Assembly (NCBI RefSeq): GCF_900130065.1
Contig: NZ_FQXV01000010.1
Span: forward strand, 62,001-126,000
Length of the DNA: 64,000 nucleotides
From: Sporobacter termitidis DSM 10068
GTDB taxonomy: Bacteria > Bacillota > Clostridia > Oscillospirales > Oscillospiraceae
Direction: 5' to 3'
Shown here piece after piece: positions 40,120 to 49,452 of this stretch (its first letter is position 1; the number at the start of each line of letters is the position of its first letter). The translations under genes and the position numbers were made by a program. The notes under the pieces were generated by a model, which saw only the letters and a list, made by a program, of their open reading frames with translations, was not told where the DNA came from and ran no database searches.

Positions 40120-42773
40120 GCTACAGTACCTTCTATTTCTTCCTCTGAGAGGTCCTGGGACGAGGCTGCGCCGTAATAAGCATTTAAATACATCTGCTTG
40201 ATCTCGCTGATGAGAGGATAACGCGGATTCGCACCGGTGCACTGATCATCAAAGGCCTGCTCGGCCATGTCGTCGAGGCGTTTTAAGAACTCCTTCTCAT
40301 TAATTCCGTAATCCCGGATGGTTTTTTTGATGCCGCATTTTTCTTTCAGCTCATCTAAAGCGCCGATCAGGTTTTCTAGCTTTTCCACGTCATTTTTTCC
40401 CTTGATACCGAGGTAGTCGGCAATCTCAGCGTAGCGGGCCAGCGTATGCGGGTGGCCATACTGCGGGAAGGTGCCCATCTTTGCCGGGACCTCCGAGGCG
40501 TTAAAGCGGAGCGCCTCATCGATCATCAGCGCGTTGGCGATGCCGTGAGGCAGATGGTAGAACGCACCCAGCTTATGCGCCATGGAATGGCAAACGCCGA
40601 GGAATGCATTGGCGAAAGCCATACCGGCCATCGTCGCGGCGTTGGCCATTTTTTCGCGGGCAGCGGGATCGGCAGGGCCGTTTTCATACGCTCTCGGCAG
40701 ATATTCAAACAGAATTTTGAGCGCGCGGAGCGCCAGGCCGTCGGTATAGTCGGTGGCCAGCATAGAGGCGTAAGCCTCCAGGGCATGGGTGACGGCGTCG
40801 ATGCCGGAGGCGCTTGTCAGACTTTTTGGGGCGTCCATCATCATGTCGGCGTCGATGACGGCCATATCAGGCATAAGCTCGTAATCGGCCAGCGGATACT
40901 TGACACCCGTCTTCTCGTCGGTGATGACGGCGAAGGGCGTCACCTCGCTGCCTGTGCCGGCTGTCGTGGGAATGGCAATGAAGTAGGCCTTTTCCCCCAT
41001 TTTCGGGAAAGTGTACACGCGCTTTCTGATATCGGCAAAACGCATTGCCATATCCATAAAATCGGCTTCCGGATGCTCATACATGACCCACATGATTTTA
41101 GCGGCGTCCATGGCCGAACCGCCACCGACGGCAATAATGCAATCGGGCTGGAAAGCAGCCATCCTGGCGGCCCCATCCTGCGCGCAGGCAAGGGATGGGT
41201 CGGGCGCCACGTCGAAGAAGGTGGCGTGGCGGATACCCATCTCGTCGAGCTTATCCGTCACAGGCTTCGTATAGCCGTTGCGGTAGAGGAAGGTATCCGT
41301 GACGATAAACGCTTTCTTTTTCCCCAAGACCGTTTTCAGCTCGTCAAGGGCGACGGGCAGACAGCCTTTTTTGATGTACACCTTGTCGGGGCTGCGAAAC
41401 CAAAGCATATTCTCTCTTCTTTCAGCAATGGTTTTTATATTCAGCAGGTGCCTGACGCCGACGTTTTCGGAAACGGAGTTACCGCCCCAGGACCCGCAGC
41501 CCAGTGTGAGGGAGGGAGCCAGCTTAAAGTTGTACAAATCGCCGATACCGCCTTGGGAAGAAGGCGTGTTAATGAGTATGCGGCATGTTTTCATACGTGT
41601 AGCGAATTCGTCCAGCTTCTTCCCCTCGGAAACGGCATTGAGATATATCGCGGAGGTATGGCCAAACCCGCCGTCGGCCACAAGGCGTTCCGCTTTATCG
41701 AGCGCTTCCGCAAATGTCCGCGCCTTATACATAGCAAGAACGGGGGATAACTTTTCGTGGGCAAATTCTTCCGACAATTCCACACTCTCAACTTCGCCTA
41801 TGAGTATTTTTGTCTGCTCAGGAACTGTGACACCGGCAAGTGTGGCAATCTTATATGCCGTCTGGCCGACGATATTGGCGTTTAGTGCGCCGTTAATAAT
41901 GATGATTTTCCTGATCTTTTCGGTTTCGGCGGGATTTAAAAAGTAGCAGCCCCTGTCGGAGAATTCCTTTTTGACCTTGCCGTAAACCTTATCCAGGACG
42001 ATGACCGCCTGTTCCGAGGCACAGATCATGCCGTTATCGAAGGTTTTCGAATGAATGACGGAGCTCACGGCCAGCACGATGTCGGCCGATTCGTCAATGA
42101 TCGCCGGCGTGTTTCCGGAGCCGACGCCGACAGCCGGCTTGCCACTTGAGTAAGCGGCCTTCACCATAGCCGGTCCGCCCGTCGCCAGGATCAGATCCGC
42201 CTGTTTCATGACCTCGTTTGACAGCTCAAGGGACGGGACGTCGATCCAACCGATGATGTCTTCCGGCGCGCCGGCCGCCACGGCGGCCTCCAGTACGGTC
42301 TTTGCGGCAGCGATCGTGCTGTTTTTTGCGCGCGGGTGCGGGCTGATGATGATGCCGTTGCGCGTCTTCAGTGCGAGCAGCGTTTTGAAAATCGCCGTCG
42401 ACGTGGGGTTTGTCGTCGGGATCACCGCGGCGATGACGCCGACAGGTTCGGCGATTTTCTTAATGCCGTAGGCCATATCTTCCTCGATGACACCGCATGT
42501 TTTCGTGTCGTTGTATGCATTGTAGATGTATTCGGAGGCATAGTGGTTTTTGATGACTTTATCTTCAACGACACCCATGCCTGTTTCTTCCACGGCGAGC
42601 TTGGCAAGCCCGATACGTTGCTTATTGGCGGCCATTGCTGCCGCATGAAAGATTTTATCGACATGGTCCTGCGTATACGCAGCATACGTGGTTTGGGCCG
42701 CCCTGGTTCTGGCTAGGACATCCTGCAGTTTTGACAGGCTGTCGACAGTTCCATATTTTTTGTTATTCATCAT
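40116..42773 (-). CDS. adhE: Bifunctional acetaldehyde-CoA/alcohol dehydrogenase
   Basis: An 885-residue AdhE. The N-terminal half (to ~450) is a CoA-acylating aldehyde dehydrogenase with catalytic Cys in FDNGMICASEQ and 'IPTTNPTSTAIFK'. The C-terminal half is an iron-dependent alcohol dehydrogenase with GGGSAMDAAK, 'IPTTAGTGSEVTPFAVITD' and the iron-ligand helix 'CHSMAHKLGAFYHLPHGIAN'. It reduces acetyl-CoA to ethanol using two NADH, regenerating NAD+ in fermentation, and forms spirosomes. RBS AGGAGCG before ATG. A Rex-like site upstream suggests NADH-responsive control. Confidence 0.95.
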   Translation of the reverse strand: MMNNKKYGTVDSLSKLQDVLARTRAAQTTYAAYTQDHVDKIFHAAAMAANKQRIGLAKLAVEETGMGVVEDKVIKNHYASEYIYNAYNDTKTCGVIEEDMAYGIKKIAEPVGVIAAVIPTTNPTSTAIFKTLLALKTRNGIIISPHPRAKNSTIAAAKTVLEAAVAAGAPEDIIGWIDVPSLELSNEVMKQADLILATGGPAMVKAAYSSGKPAVGVGSGNTPAIIDESADIVLAVSSVIHSKTFDNGMICASEQAVIVLDKVYGKVKKEFSDRGCYFLNPAETEKIRKIIIINGALNANIVGQTAYKIATLAGVTVPEQTKILIGEVESVELSEEFAHEKLSPVLAMYKARTFAEALDKAERLVADGGFGHTSAIYLNAVSEGKKLDEFATRMKTCRILINTPSSQGGIGDLYNFKLAPSLTLGCGSWGGNSVSENVGVRHLLNIKTIAERRENMLWFRSPDKVYIKKGCLPVALDELKTVLGKKKAFIVTDTFLYRNGYTKPVTDKLDEMGIRHATFFDVAPDPSLACAQDGAARMAAFQPDCIIAVGGGSAMDAAKIMWVMYEHPEADFMDMAMRFADIRKRVYTFPKMGEKAYFIAIPTTAGTGSEVTPFAVITDEKTGVKYPLADYELMPDMAVIDADMMMDAPKSLTSASGIDAVTHALEAYASMLATDYTDGLALRALKILFEYLPRAYENGPADPAAREKMANAATMAGMAFANAFLGVCHSMAHKLGAFYHLPHGIANALMIDEALRFNASEVPAKMGTFPQYGHPHTLARYAEIADYLGIKGKNDVEKLENLIGALDELKEKCGIKKTIRDYGINEKEFLKRLDDMAEQAFDDQCTGANPRYPLISEIKQMYLNAYYGAASSQDLSEEEIEGTVA

Positions 42774-42884
42774 AGACGCTCCTTATACTGTTTACCCCTG
42801 CTTTTATACGAGCCTTTTATTTGCCCGGAGGGGGTTGACTACCTTCCTTCAATGCCATTATACTTGAACATTTAACCCCCGGTC

Positions 42885-42930
42885 AACAATATTGTTAATA
42901 TTATAAATAAGTTTGTTAATTAATTAACAT
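42885..42930 (-). promoter_or_regulatory. Rex-like operator region of adhE
   Basis: TTGTTAATTAATTAACAT (42913-42930) closely matches the clostridial Rex consensus TTGTTAA-N4-TTAACAA. A second palindrome AACAATATTGTT lies at 42885-42896. Both are 110-160 nt upstream of the start. Confidence 0.6.
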
Positions 42931-43013
42931 CCAGAAACATATTGACTTGCTTGCTTTGTGAAAAATAACGGCTGTTTTGTTATCTATGGACACCGATTAT
43001 CTAGGAGCCAGAT

Positions 43014-43109
43014 ATGATTTGCCGAAACGGAAAATGTAAAAAAGAAATTGAAGACACGCCGTTTTGTCCATGTGGTACGAAACATCTTTCTGGTATTTTT
43101 AGTCATTAA
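43014..43109 (+). CDS. Short zinc-ribbon ORF, probably an integrase N-terminal remnant
   Basis: A 31-residue frame with GGAG before ATG. It starts MICRNGKCKKEIEDTPFCPC, with four Cys in two C-x(n)-C pairs like the zinc ribbon that begins many clostridial tyrosine recombinases, and stops soon after. No recombinase body follows. It may be a leftover of a mobile element or a true micro-protein. Confidence 0.35.
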   Translation: MICRNGKCKKEIEDTPFCPCGTKHLSGIFSH

Positions 43110-43125
43110 ATTATACCAGAAGCAG

Positions 43126-43170
43126 AAAAAAGCAGGGGTAAGTACATTCTAGTACTTACCCCTGCTTTTT
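43126..43170. terminator. Strong bidirectional terminator
   Basis: Near-perfect 20-bp arms, AGCAGGGGTAAGTAC and its complement plus A/T flanks, around a 5-nt loop, with A-tract before and T-tract after. It separates the adhE upstream region from the sseB side. A second smaller hairpin GGGCTGT...ACAGCCC follows at 43174-43195. Confidence 0.85.
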
Positions 43171-43234
43171 CTCGGGCTGTCTTTCGATACAGCCCCCTTT
43201 GAGCTTATTTTAACGTTTATCTCTGGAAGCGGAG

Positions 43235-43318
43235 TTAGAGAGGCCCCGGCCGCTTTTCTTGAATGTATTGCCGTACACGTTCCCGCTCTTCGGCGGCTTT
43301 TCGGATACAAACCGCCAT
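43235..43318 (-). CDS. Possible 27-residue ORF downstream of sseB
   Basis: ATG 43318 with AAGGCGG upstream. It encodes a strongly charged peptide starting MAVCIRKAAEERERVRQYIQ. It lies 8 nt after the sseB stop on the same strand. The composition suggests one amphipathic helix. No family recognised; could be chance. Confidence 0.25.
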   Translation of the reverse strand: MAVCIRKAAEERERVRQYIQEKRPGPL

Positions 43319-43326
43319 TATCCGCC

Positions 43327-44076
43327 TTAGGGAACCGGAACTTGCTCTGACGCCCCGGCCGCTCGCTTATATATAGGCTTCGCTTTTTCTCTCGCTGCGA
43401 GCAGCGTCGTATACGTTGCTTTGAGCAGTTCGAAGCTCACATCTTTTTTCATATACGGCCTAATTATATCTGCGACATAAGGGAAGAGCAGCTTTCGGTC
43501 TCCATCGAAATCTATGAGAAACAGCAAGTGCGGCTCTTCCTCATACTCCTCTCTGGCCGAAAGGATATATGCCTCACATACCTCGGGGCGGCGGCTCAGC
43601 GCCCGCGCAAGCGCTTCGGGGAGCTTGGGCGGGTAATCGCGGGTATCCTCAAATATCATTTTCTCCGTGTGATCAACACGATTCACGGTCATTTCCGTCG
43701 TCGCCCGGCGTATCATCTGGAGATTTTCCCGCCGCAGGATTATCTGCCTGCCGAACGGATTTATGACGATACCGCCGAGCCTGGCGTCATCTACTACAGT
43801 ATTGCTTAACATGCTGAAGGAAATGTTTGCTTCTCCGCCCGTGGGGAATATCCATTTCCCGTAATCCTCCCGCGAGGTGAACGCCGGGATAAAGTTCCCG
43901 CCTTTCTGATCGCTCAGGATCGACAAGCCTTTTCCCTCGGCATGGCGGGGGACCAGCATGGCTGACTTCAGCAGAGTCTGGCAAAAGCATAGGAACTTGG
44001 CGCTATTCGGGTTTGACTGCAGCTCTTCATAACGGCGAAAAAGCTCATCGCCCGGGTTGGTGAATTTTTGTTCCAC
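43327..44076 (-). CDS. SseB-family protein
   Basis: A 249-residue soluble protein with the two SseB domains: N-terminal 'KGLSILSDQKGGNFIPAFTSREDYGKW' and 'LGGIVINPFGRQIILRR', and a C-terminal domain with 'PEVCEAYILSAREEYEEEPHLLFLIDFDGD'. SseB was named for altered serine sensitivity in E. coli; the molecular role is unclear, and relatives occur near secretion and type VII-type systems. RBS ACCGGAGG-type before ATG. Monocistronic here. Confidence 0.75.
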   Translation of the reverse strand: MEQKFTNPGDELFRRYEELQSNPNSAKFLCFCQTLLKSAMLVPRHAEGKGLSILSDQKGGNFIPAFTSREDYGKWIFPTGGEANISFSMLSNTVVDDARLGGIVINPFGRQIILRRENLQMIRRATTEMTVNRVDHTEKMIFEDTRDYPPKLPEALARALSRRPEVCEAYILSAREEYEEEPHLLFLIDFDGDRKLLFPYVADIIRPYMKKDVSFELLKATYTTLLAAREKAKPIYKRAAGASEQVPVP

Positions 44077-44161
44077 AAATACCTCCGGTTATAAAAAGTT
44101 TTTTATATACATGGGGAAGGGCCGGGTAATCGCGGTGCTGCCCAGCCCTTCCACGTTTACT

Positions 44162-47100
44162 TTACAAAGTCTTCGACAACCGCTGCAGGATTGTCACGAC
44201 CTCGGCACGGCTGGCGTTGCCGTCCGGTACGAGCGTGTTCGCCGTCCTGCCTGTTATAAGGCCCTCGGCGAAGGCCCAGCCCATGGCGTCCCGCGCCCAA
44301 TCCGAGATCTTGGACGCGTCGCCGAACGCGCCTAAGTCCACGGTTTTGGAAACGTTCAAGCCCTTCTTTTCAGCGTAGCGCATCAGGATCGCGGCTATCT
44401 GTTCGCGCGTTATATTGTCGTTTGTGCCGAACAGGCCGCCGTAGCCGGTGACGATGCCGTTCTCGTTCGCCCATAGGACGGCGTTCGTGTACCACTGTCC
44501 GCTCGCAACGTCGCTGAACAGGTTCTGCACCGTGACGGCCGGCTCTCCCGCATAGCGGTACAGCGCCGTCACCAGCATCGCGCGCGTCATGGAATCGTTC
44601 GGAGAGAATTTATCCGCCGTCGTCCCGTTCATCAGCTTGTTTTCATATGCGTACCTGACCGCGTTATAGAACCAATCCGTATCCTTTACATCTGTAAACG
44701 GGAGATCGACCGCTTTCGCGCCAATGAAGAACACGGAGAAGTGGTTCGCCGTGAATACAAAGCCCCCGAGGGTTTTGTTGTATTTCGCGCCTTTCATTTC
44801 CGTAACCGCGCCATCGTCGGCAAGATAGTAAACCTTCAGATTATCAGTGTTTTCGTCTGCTTTCGGCGTGTAAGGCAGGACCACGGTAACCAAGCCCGCG
44901 CCAAAATCCGTTACTTTTTTGTCTCCGACTTTGAGAGTGAATTCAAACACCGGGTTGTCTCCGGCAACCGCCTTTTGTCCGGTCGTCAGGGAATCTTTGC
45001 TCAGTCGCCCGGCGGTAAATATGGCCTCCTGCGTGCTTGTCATACCCGCAACCGCCGCTTTGATTGCCGCGGCATCAAAGGTCACGGTGGATATGCCGGT
45101 CTTCACGGTGAGTAAAATATTCGCGTTCGCTATCGCATTTGCCGCTTCTGCCTTGAGCCTGACCTCAACTGTGCTGGCGGTGCCGTTTGGCTCGATATCT
45201 AAAACAAGCTCTCCGGCAGCGTTCGGATCGCTCTCCTTAGCTTTATCCACGGCTTTCTTGATTTCATCGATAGTGTCCCGGATGGTCGCGGTGTCGACGG
45301 TTGCCGATGCCTTACCACCTGTGACGGCCGGCTTGGATTCGATGACGCGATTAATGGTTTCCCGTCCGGTATCGCTTCCGCTCCCGGGACTGTCGGGGCG
45401 TCCGCCCATATAGCCGCCGATGTCTTTACCTAAATCGCGTGTATACAGCCACTCGACATAATCACCCTCAGAGACAGGCTCAAGCGCGGCTGAATGTCCG
45501 GGGAATTCGGTTTTGCCACTATGCGTGACTCTGAACATCCATCCACTGTCAGGTCCCTCGTCAAACTCGCCCAATACGTCAATGGTCTTGACATACACGC
45601 CGTACTGCGTATTCAGGTTCGCGTCGATATCCCTGCCTGTTTTTACAAGCAGACTGTACGCCGTTTCTCCGGGTTCTATCTCAATTTTCGTTTTTGGACA
45701 GCTTGTAAAGGGCAGCTTGCTAACGGTCGTACCGCCTATAGGCCCCGCAATACTTATATACGCCGTTTTCGTATGGGGTGTTGTGCCGGAACCCGGATTT
45801 GTAGCCTTTACAACTACATTGAATACTTTCTCGTACTCTTCCGAAGCGTTTAAACTGACCTTTGCCGTTAGCTTCACTTTGATATCATCGCTCACGTTCC
45901 TCGTGACATTGCCATCGAGATCGATAGTCGGAAGCTTATCCGAGTACCACGTAACCGTGGTGCCGAAAAGTCCGGCTTTAGGCATGGAAATATTACCTGT
46001 GACATTGCCGGAAGCGTCGACAGCTCCTCCGACTACCAACGCCTGCGCCGCGTCATAGGCCAGATGATCGTCGAGCGCCATCCCGGATGGAAGCGTGCCT
46101 GTATCCGCGCAGTATTTGAATGTCAGTTCCGCGCCTTCCTCCGGTTTGCCGCTTAAATCGACCACGAGCGTCTGTCCGTCATAGCAGTACCAGGCGCCGT
46201 TTCCGGACGCTTTAAGTCCGCCGATCTCCGTGACCGCGCCGCCACTCGCCGTCTGGCTGAAGCTGTTTTCTCGCGCCGCCTGCTGCAGGAGTTGCAAATA
46301 GGTGCCGTCGCTGTTTACAAAAACAGTGTCAAGAATCGTCTCACGCGCTGCGTCGCCATGCACCTGAACGGATATCGACCCCGCCGGCTTGAGATTTTTC
46401 AGAGCGTCGCGCAGGGTAAAGTACGCCTCGCCGTAACCGTAGTCCGCGTCCTTGAATTTTGCGGCCGCAGTATAAGCCGCCTTGAGCTCCGCGAAAGTTT
46501 TCGCCGTGTAGGCCCTGCCGTCGCTCTCAGCCTTGGGTTCCGCCTCCGCTAAAAGTGCGGCGAGCTTATCTTTGGTCGCGCCGACGCCTGTCCATACGTT
46601 TTCGCCGTAATACAGGTCGCCGAAGGTGATGACCGGCTGCGTACTGTACGGAGGGGGCGCATCCTTAAAAACATGGTTGTAGATCGCGTCAACGATACCC
46701 GTGCCGTCCGGCTGCAGCCATTCCGAATCATTTTGCAGGTCGAAGCCCATCACACCGGCATTGTTGAGGGACACGCTTCCCAGCAGGAAGCAGCCGTTGC
46801 TCACCCAATATATGTAGCCGGCGGTATCGGGATTCACGACGATCAACCCATAATCATCGTTGTCCGGGTCTGTTATAATTTTAGAAATGGTGCTTGTTTT
46901 AAACCTGTTCAGATATTGGTCAAAGAATGCGGGATTTTCACGATAGTGCGTGCCTATCGGAACCATCGCCCAGCCCGCCAGATCAATCCCATAGGCAAAC
47001 GAGTTTAACTGGCCGCATAGCTTGCCACCGACAGAGTTCTGTACATTGCCGTCCTTGCCGAAAAACAATTCCGGGGTCATCGCGCCGGTAGCGTCAAGCG

Positions 47101-49162
47101 CCATGGCGAGGAAAATCGGTTCTCCGTAACCGCCCCAGTTCAATTCGCCGGTAGCCTCGTAATTCTTGTAGATATACCCCATCATAGCGGAGACGTAATT
47201 AACACCCTGATAATTATAGGGGTTGTCCCCCTGCGCCAGGATCTGCAATATGACCGCGCCGTAGTCGGTGCCCGCCCACCCCAGTGTCTTCTTGTGATTT
47301 CTGACATTATAGGTATTGAAATTATACTTGTCATAATCGTCGCGCAATATCGCTTTTGCCGCCCAGGCCTCCCAATAGGCCCCGGTCAGGTTCCTGTGTG
47401 TGTTGTAGTATTCGCGCGCCTGATAGACCGCCTGGGTGACGATATCATCCGCCGCGACTATTTTCCCAACGGTAACCTCAAAGGTTTTCGTACCGGCGCC
47501 CTCGCTGCCATAAGTCAAATCAGCGGTTAGCGTCACCTTTTGTTCCGACTCATTTTTAGTGACGATACCGCTGTCGCTGATTATAGTTGAATTGGATGTT
47601 GACCATGAAATAGCGCTCCCGTTATCACCTGTATCCGGCAATGTAAAGTCCCCGGTCACGAAAAGCGGGATCGTCAGCGCCCTGATATCGGCGTTTACAA
47701 TCATTTGCTCGCCCAAAACGGCGGGCAGCACGGTCACGTAGAAGTCCTTTGATTCCGCCGCGCCGCCATAAGCCGCGGTAGCCGTCAGCTTTACGGTAAT
47801 CTCCTGTTCCCCCGCCGACAGGCTTACGACCGCGCCTGTATCGGAGTTGACAGCCTCTTCGTTGGAGGACGTCCACGCGATGGCGCTGCCGTACTGTCCT
47901 TTTGACGGAAGCGTCAGATTTGACGACGCCGTTTCCGGCAGGCTGATCGCGTCCAGATCCCAAAGCACGGTATCCATGTCGCTCAAATCCGCGTCAAAGG
48001 TCAGCGTCGCCATGATGGCGCTGCCTCTGATGTAATCGCCCAGCGCGATCGCGGCCCTGGCGGTCGACGCGGAGGCATACGAATCCCCTTGTGTAGAAAA
48101 CTGCTTATATGTGCCATTTGCAATACGGCAGGCATCCAGTTTATCCAGCAAGCCCAGCTCTTCGATTTTATCCTGCTGTCCGGCTGCCACCAGCGCGGAA
48201 ATATACATACCCAAATACTCGCTATAGGTGCTGAAGCGGGTTTTTACGTTATTTATATTCGTAGCACTCACAGTGCCTGTGATATTCTCACCCATAAACA
48301 TTTTTTCAAGCGTGAACAGCAGTCCGTCCATTTCGCGCCTGGCCACGTCCTTGAGCGGCTCCGGGTCCCCCGCGCCGACAGTGACGATTGTGTCGTCATC
48401 CAGCCATCTGGACAGCAGCGCGACGCAGACCGACTGAACGAGTATTCTGGGAGCAATTGGGGGCATACCTGAAATGTTATAGGTATTTGAGGGCTCAAAA
48501 AAGCGGCCTCCATCAATAATCCAGGTTGTTCCGTTTGGAGCCCTGCTGTCTGTGAATTTGCTTAAAAACGCCTCTATCGCGGCGGTGCGGTTCTGCCTGC
48601 CGGTGTCGCCGTCCTTTGCCCAATAGGCGCCTCCATAGTACATCTCAAGCGCGAGTATGGCGTACAGATCGGTGGACCCCGCCCCGATTCCGGTCAGTGT
48701 GTTAGCGGGGTCAGCTTGTGTTGTATAGCGAAATGTGCCGTCCTCTTTCAGCGTGTCAAAGAGCGCGGCAATCGCATCATGCGGCAAAGCGGAGCCGGTG
48801 TTCATGGATATCATCTTGAAGGTGCGCGGATTTTGCCCCATCGCCATCATATCAATGGCGGCCAGCGCATCGGCAGCTCCGGTTGAGCCACCAGAAGCAG
48901 TATAAGCTGAGAATGTGCTGGCCCTGCTGTCCTTTTCATCATATGGCGTGGCGAAAGTGGCGCCTCCCACGCTTTCGTCGCCCGTGAGGGAGCGTATGCC
49001 GAGCGCACTGAGCGGATGTGTCAATCCCGCCTTTTTATAAAACTCTATGAGGCTGTCCGCGTTCTCCTCCGGCGCGGCGGCCGCCAGCGCCGACGGCAGC
49101 ACGGAGAACAACAGCAAAAACGCCAGCACAACAGACAAAGCTCTTTGTCCGATTTTTTTCAT
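44162..49162 (-). CDS. Large secreted SLH-anchored protein with alpha-toroid, Ig-like and transcobalamin-type (DUF4430) domains
   Basis: 1666 residues. Signal peptide (1-28). A helical repeat domain (~35-390) and a second one (~580-850, 'GAYWEAWAAKAIL', 'GTDYGAVILQILAQGDNPYNYQG') have the look of terpene-cyclase-type alpha/alpha toroids. Atypical Ig-like repeats ('LTLPSKGQYGSAIAWTSSNEEAV', shortened) lie at ~395-575 and ~1040-1140. DUF4430/transcobalamin C-terminal-like domains are at ~950-1035 ('TYLQLLQQAARE', 'GNGAWYCYDGQ') and ~1145-1260 ('AYSLLVKTG', 'SGWMFRVTHSG', 'EGDYVEWLYTRDLG'). Three SLH repeats end the protein (~1490-1666). RBS AAGGAAGG. It follows the riboswitch-linked gene at 49453 and is a probable wall-bound corrinoid-binding protein; ligand is inferred. 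Confidence 0.75.
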   Translation of the reverse strand: MKKIGQRALSVVLAFLLLFSVLPSALAAAAPEENADSLIEFYKKAGLTHPLSALGIRSLTGDESVGGATFATPYDEKDSRASTFSAYTASGGSTGAADALAAIDMMAMGQNPRTFKMISMNTGSALPHDAIAALFDTLKEDGTFRYTTQADPANTLTGIGAGSTDLYAILALEMYYGGAYWAKDGDTGRQNRTAAIEAFLSKFTDSRAPNGTTWIIDGGRFFEPSNTYNISGMPPIAPRILVQSVCVALLSRWLDDDTIVTVGAGDPEPLKDVARREMDGLLFTLEKMFMGENITGTVSATNINNVKTRFSTYSEYLGMYISALVAAGQQDKIEELGLLDKLDACRIANGTYKQFSTQGDSYASASTARAAIALGDYIRGSAIMATLTFDADLSDMDTVLWDLDAISLPETASSNLTLPSKGQYGSAIAWTSSNEEAVNSDTGAVVSLSAGEQEITVKLTATAAYGGAAESKDFYVTVLPAVLGEQMIVNADIRALTIPLFVTGDFTLPDTGDNGSAISWSTSNSTIISDSGIVTKNESEQKVTLTADLTYGSEGAGTKTFEVTVGKIVAADDIVTQAVYQAREYYNTHRNLTGAYWEAWAAKAILRDDYDKYNFNTYNVRNHKKTLGWAGTDYGAVILQILAQGDNPYNYQGVNYVSAMMGYIYKNYEATGELNWGGYGEPIFLAMALDATGAMTPELFFGKDGNVQNSVGGKLCGQLNSFAYGIDLAGWAMVPIGTHYRENPAFFDQYLNRFKTSTISKIITDPDNDDYGLIVVNPDTAGYIYWVSNGCFLLGSVSLNNAGVMGFDLQNDSEWLQPDGTGIVDAIYNHVFKDAPPPYSTQPVITFGDLYYGENVWTGVGATKDKLAALLAEAEPKAESDGRAYTAKTFAELKAAYTAAAKFKDADYGYGEAYFTLRDALKNLKPAGSISVQVHGDAARETILDTVFVNSDGTYLQLLQQAARENSFSQTASGGAVTEIGGLKASGNGAWYCYDGQTLVVDLSGKPEEGAELTFKYCADTGTLPSGMALDDHLAYDAAQALVVGGAVDASGNVTGNISMPKAGLFGTTVTWYSDKLPTIDLDGNVTRNVSDDIKVKLTAKVSLNASEEYEKVFNVVVKATNPGSGTTPHTKTAYISIAGPIGGTTVSKLPFTSCPKTKIEIEPGETAYSLLVKTGRDIDANLNTQYGVYVKTIDVLGEFDEGPDSGWMFRVTHSGKTEFPGHSAALEPVSEGDYVEWLYTRDLGKDIGGYMGGRPDSPGSGSDTGRETINRVIESKPAVTGGKASATVDTATIRDTIDEIKKAVDKAKESDPNAAGELVLDIEPNGTASTVEVRLKAEAANAIANANILLTVKTGISTVTFDAAAIKAAVAGMTSTQEAIFTAGRLSKDSLTTGQKAVAGDNPVFEFTLKVGDKKVTDFGAGLVTVVLPYTPKADENTDNLKVYYLADDGAVTEMKGAKYNKTLGGFVFTANHFSVFFIGAKAVDLPFTDVKDTDWFYNAVRYAYENKLMNGTTADKFSPNDSMTRAMLVTALYRYAGEPAVTVQNLFSDVASGQWYTNAVLWANENGIVTGYGGLFGTNDNITREQIAAILMRYAEKKGLNVSKTVDLGAFGDASKISDWARDAMGWAFAEGLITGRTANTLVPDGNASRAEVVTILQRLSKTL

Positions 49163-49354
49163 TTTAGTTTCCTTCCTTTTTCAGAGGTAAAAGGCATATC
49201 TGGAAATTGATAGATGTCCCACTAAACGGCTATTTTTCAACTATACCCCGTCAATATTTCTTGAACTAAAAACAATTAATCTTGCAAAATGATGTATTAC
49301 AGGCTGAAAACCAGCTCGTCACTGGTCAATTTACCGATTTCCCAAAACGCTCTT

Positions 49355-49397
49355 AGTCCATAGGACAGGGCGGCAAAGCAGCCCTGTCCTATGGACT
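49355..49397 (-). terminator. Hairpin between the small DUF4430-like gene and the large SLH gene
   Basis: Seventeen-bp perfect arms (AGTCCATAGGACAGGGC and its complement) with a 9-nt loop. It lies 55 nt after the stop at 49453. The T-tract is poor, so partial read-through into the large gene is possible. Confidence 0.6.
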
Positions 49398-49452
49398 TGA
49401 TACCGTCTGATCTTTTATTTGCCGGTATCAATATGCTTGACTTGTGCCTTAG

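Noticed and set aside
40446-41750. A 434-codon plus-strand open frame
   Set aside because: Antisense to adhE, no recognisable motif and no suitable RBS.
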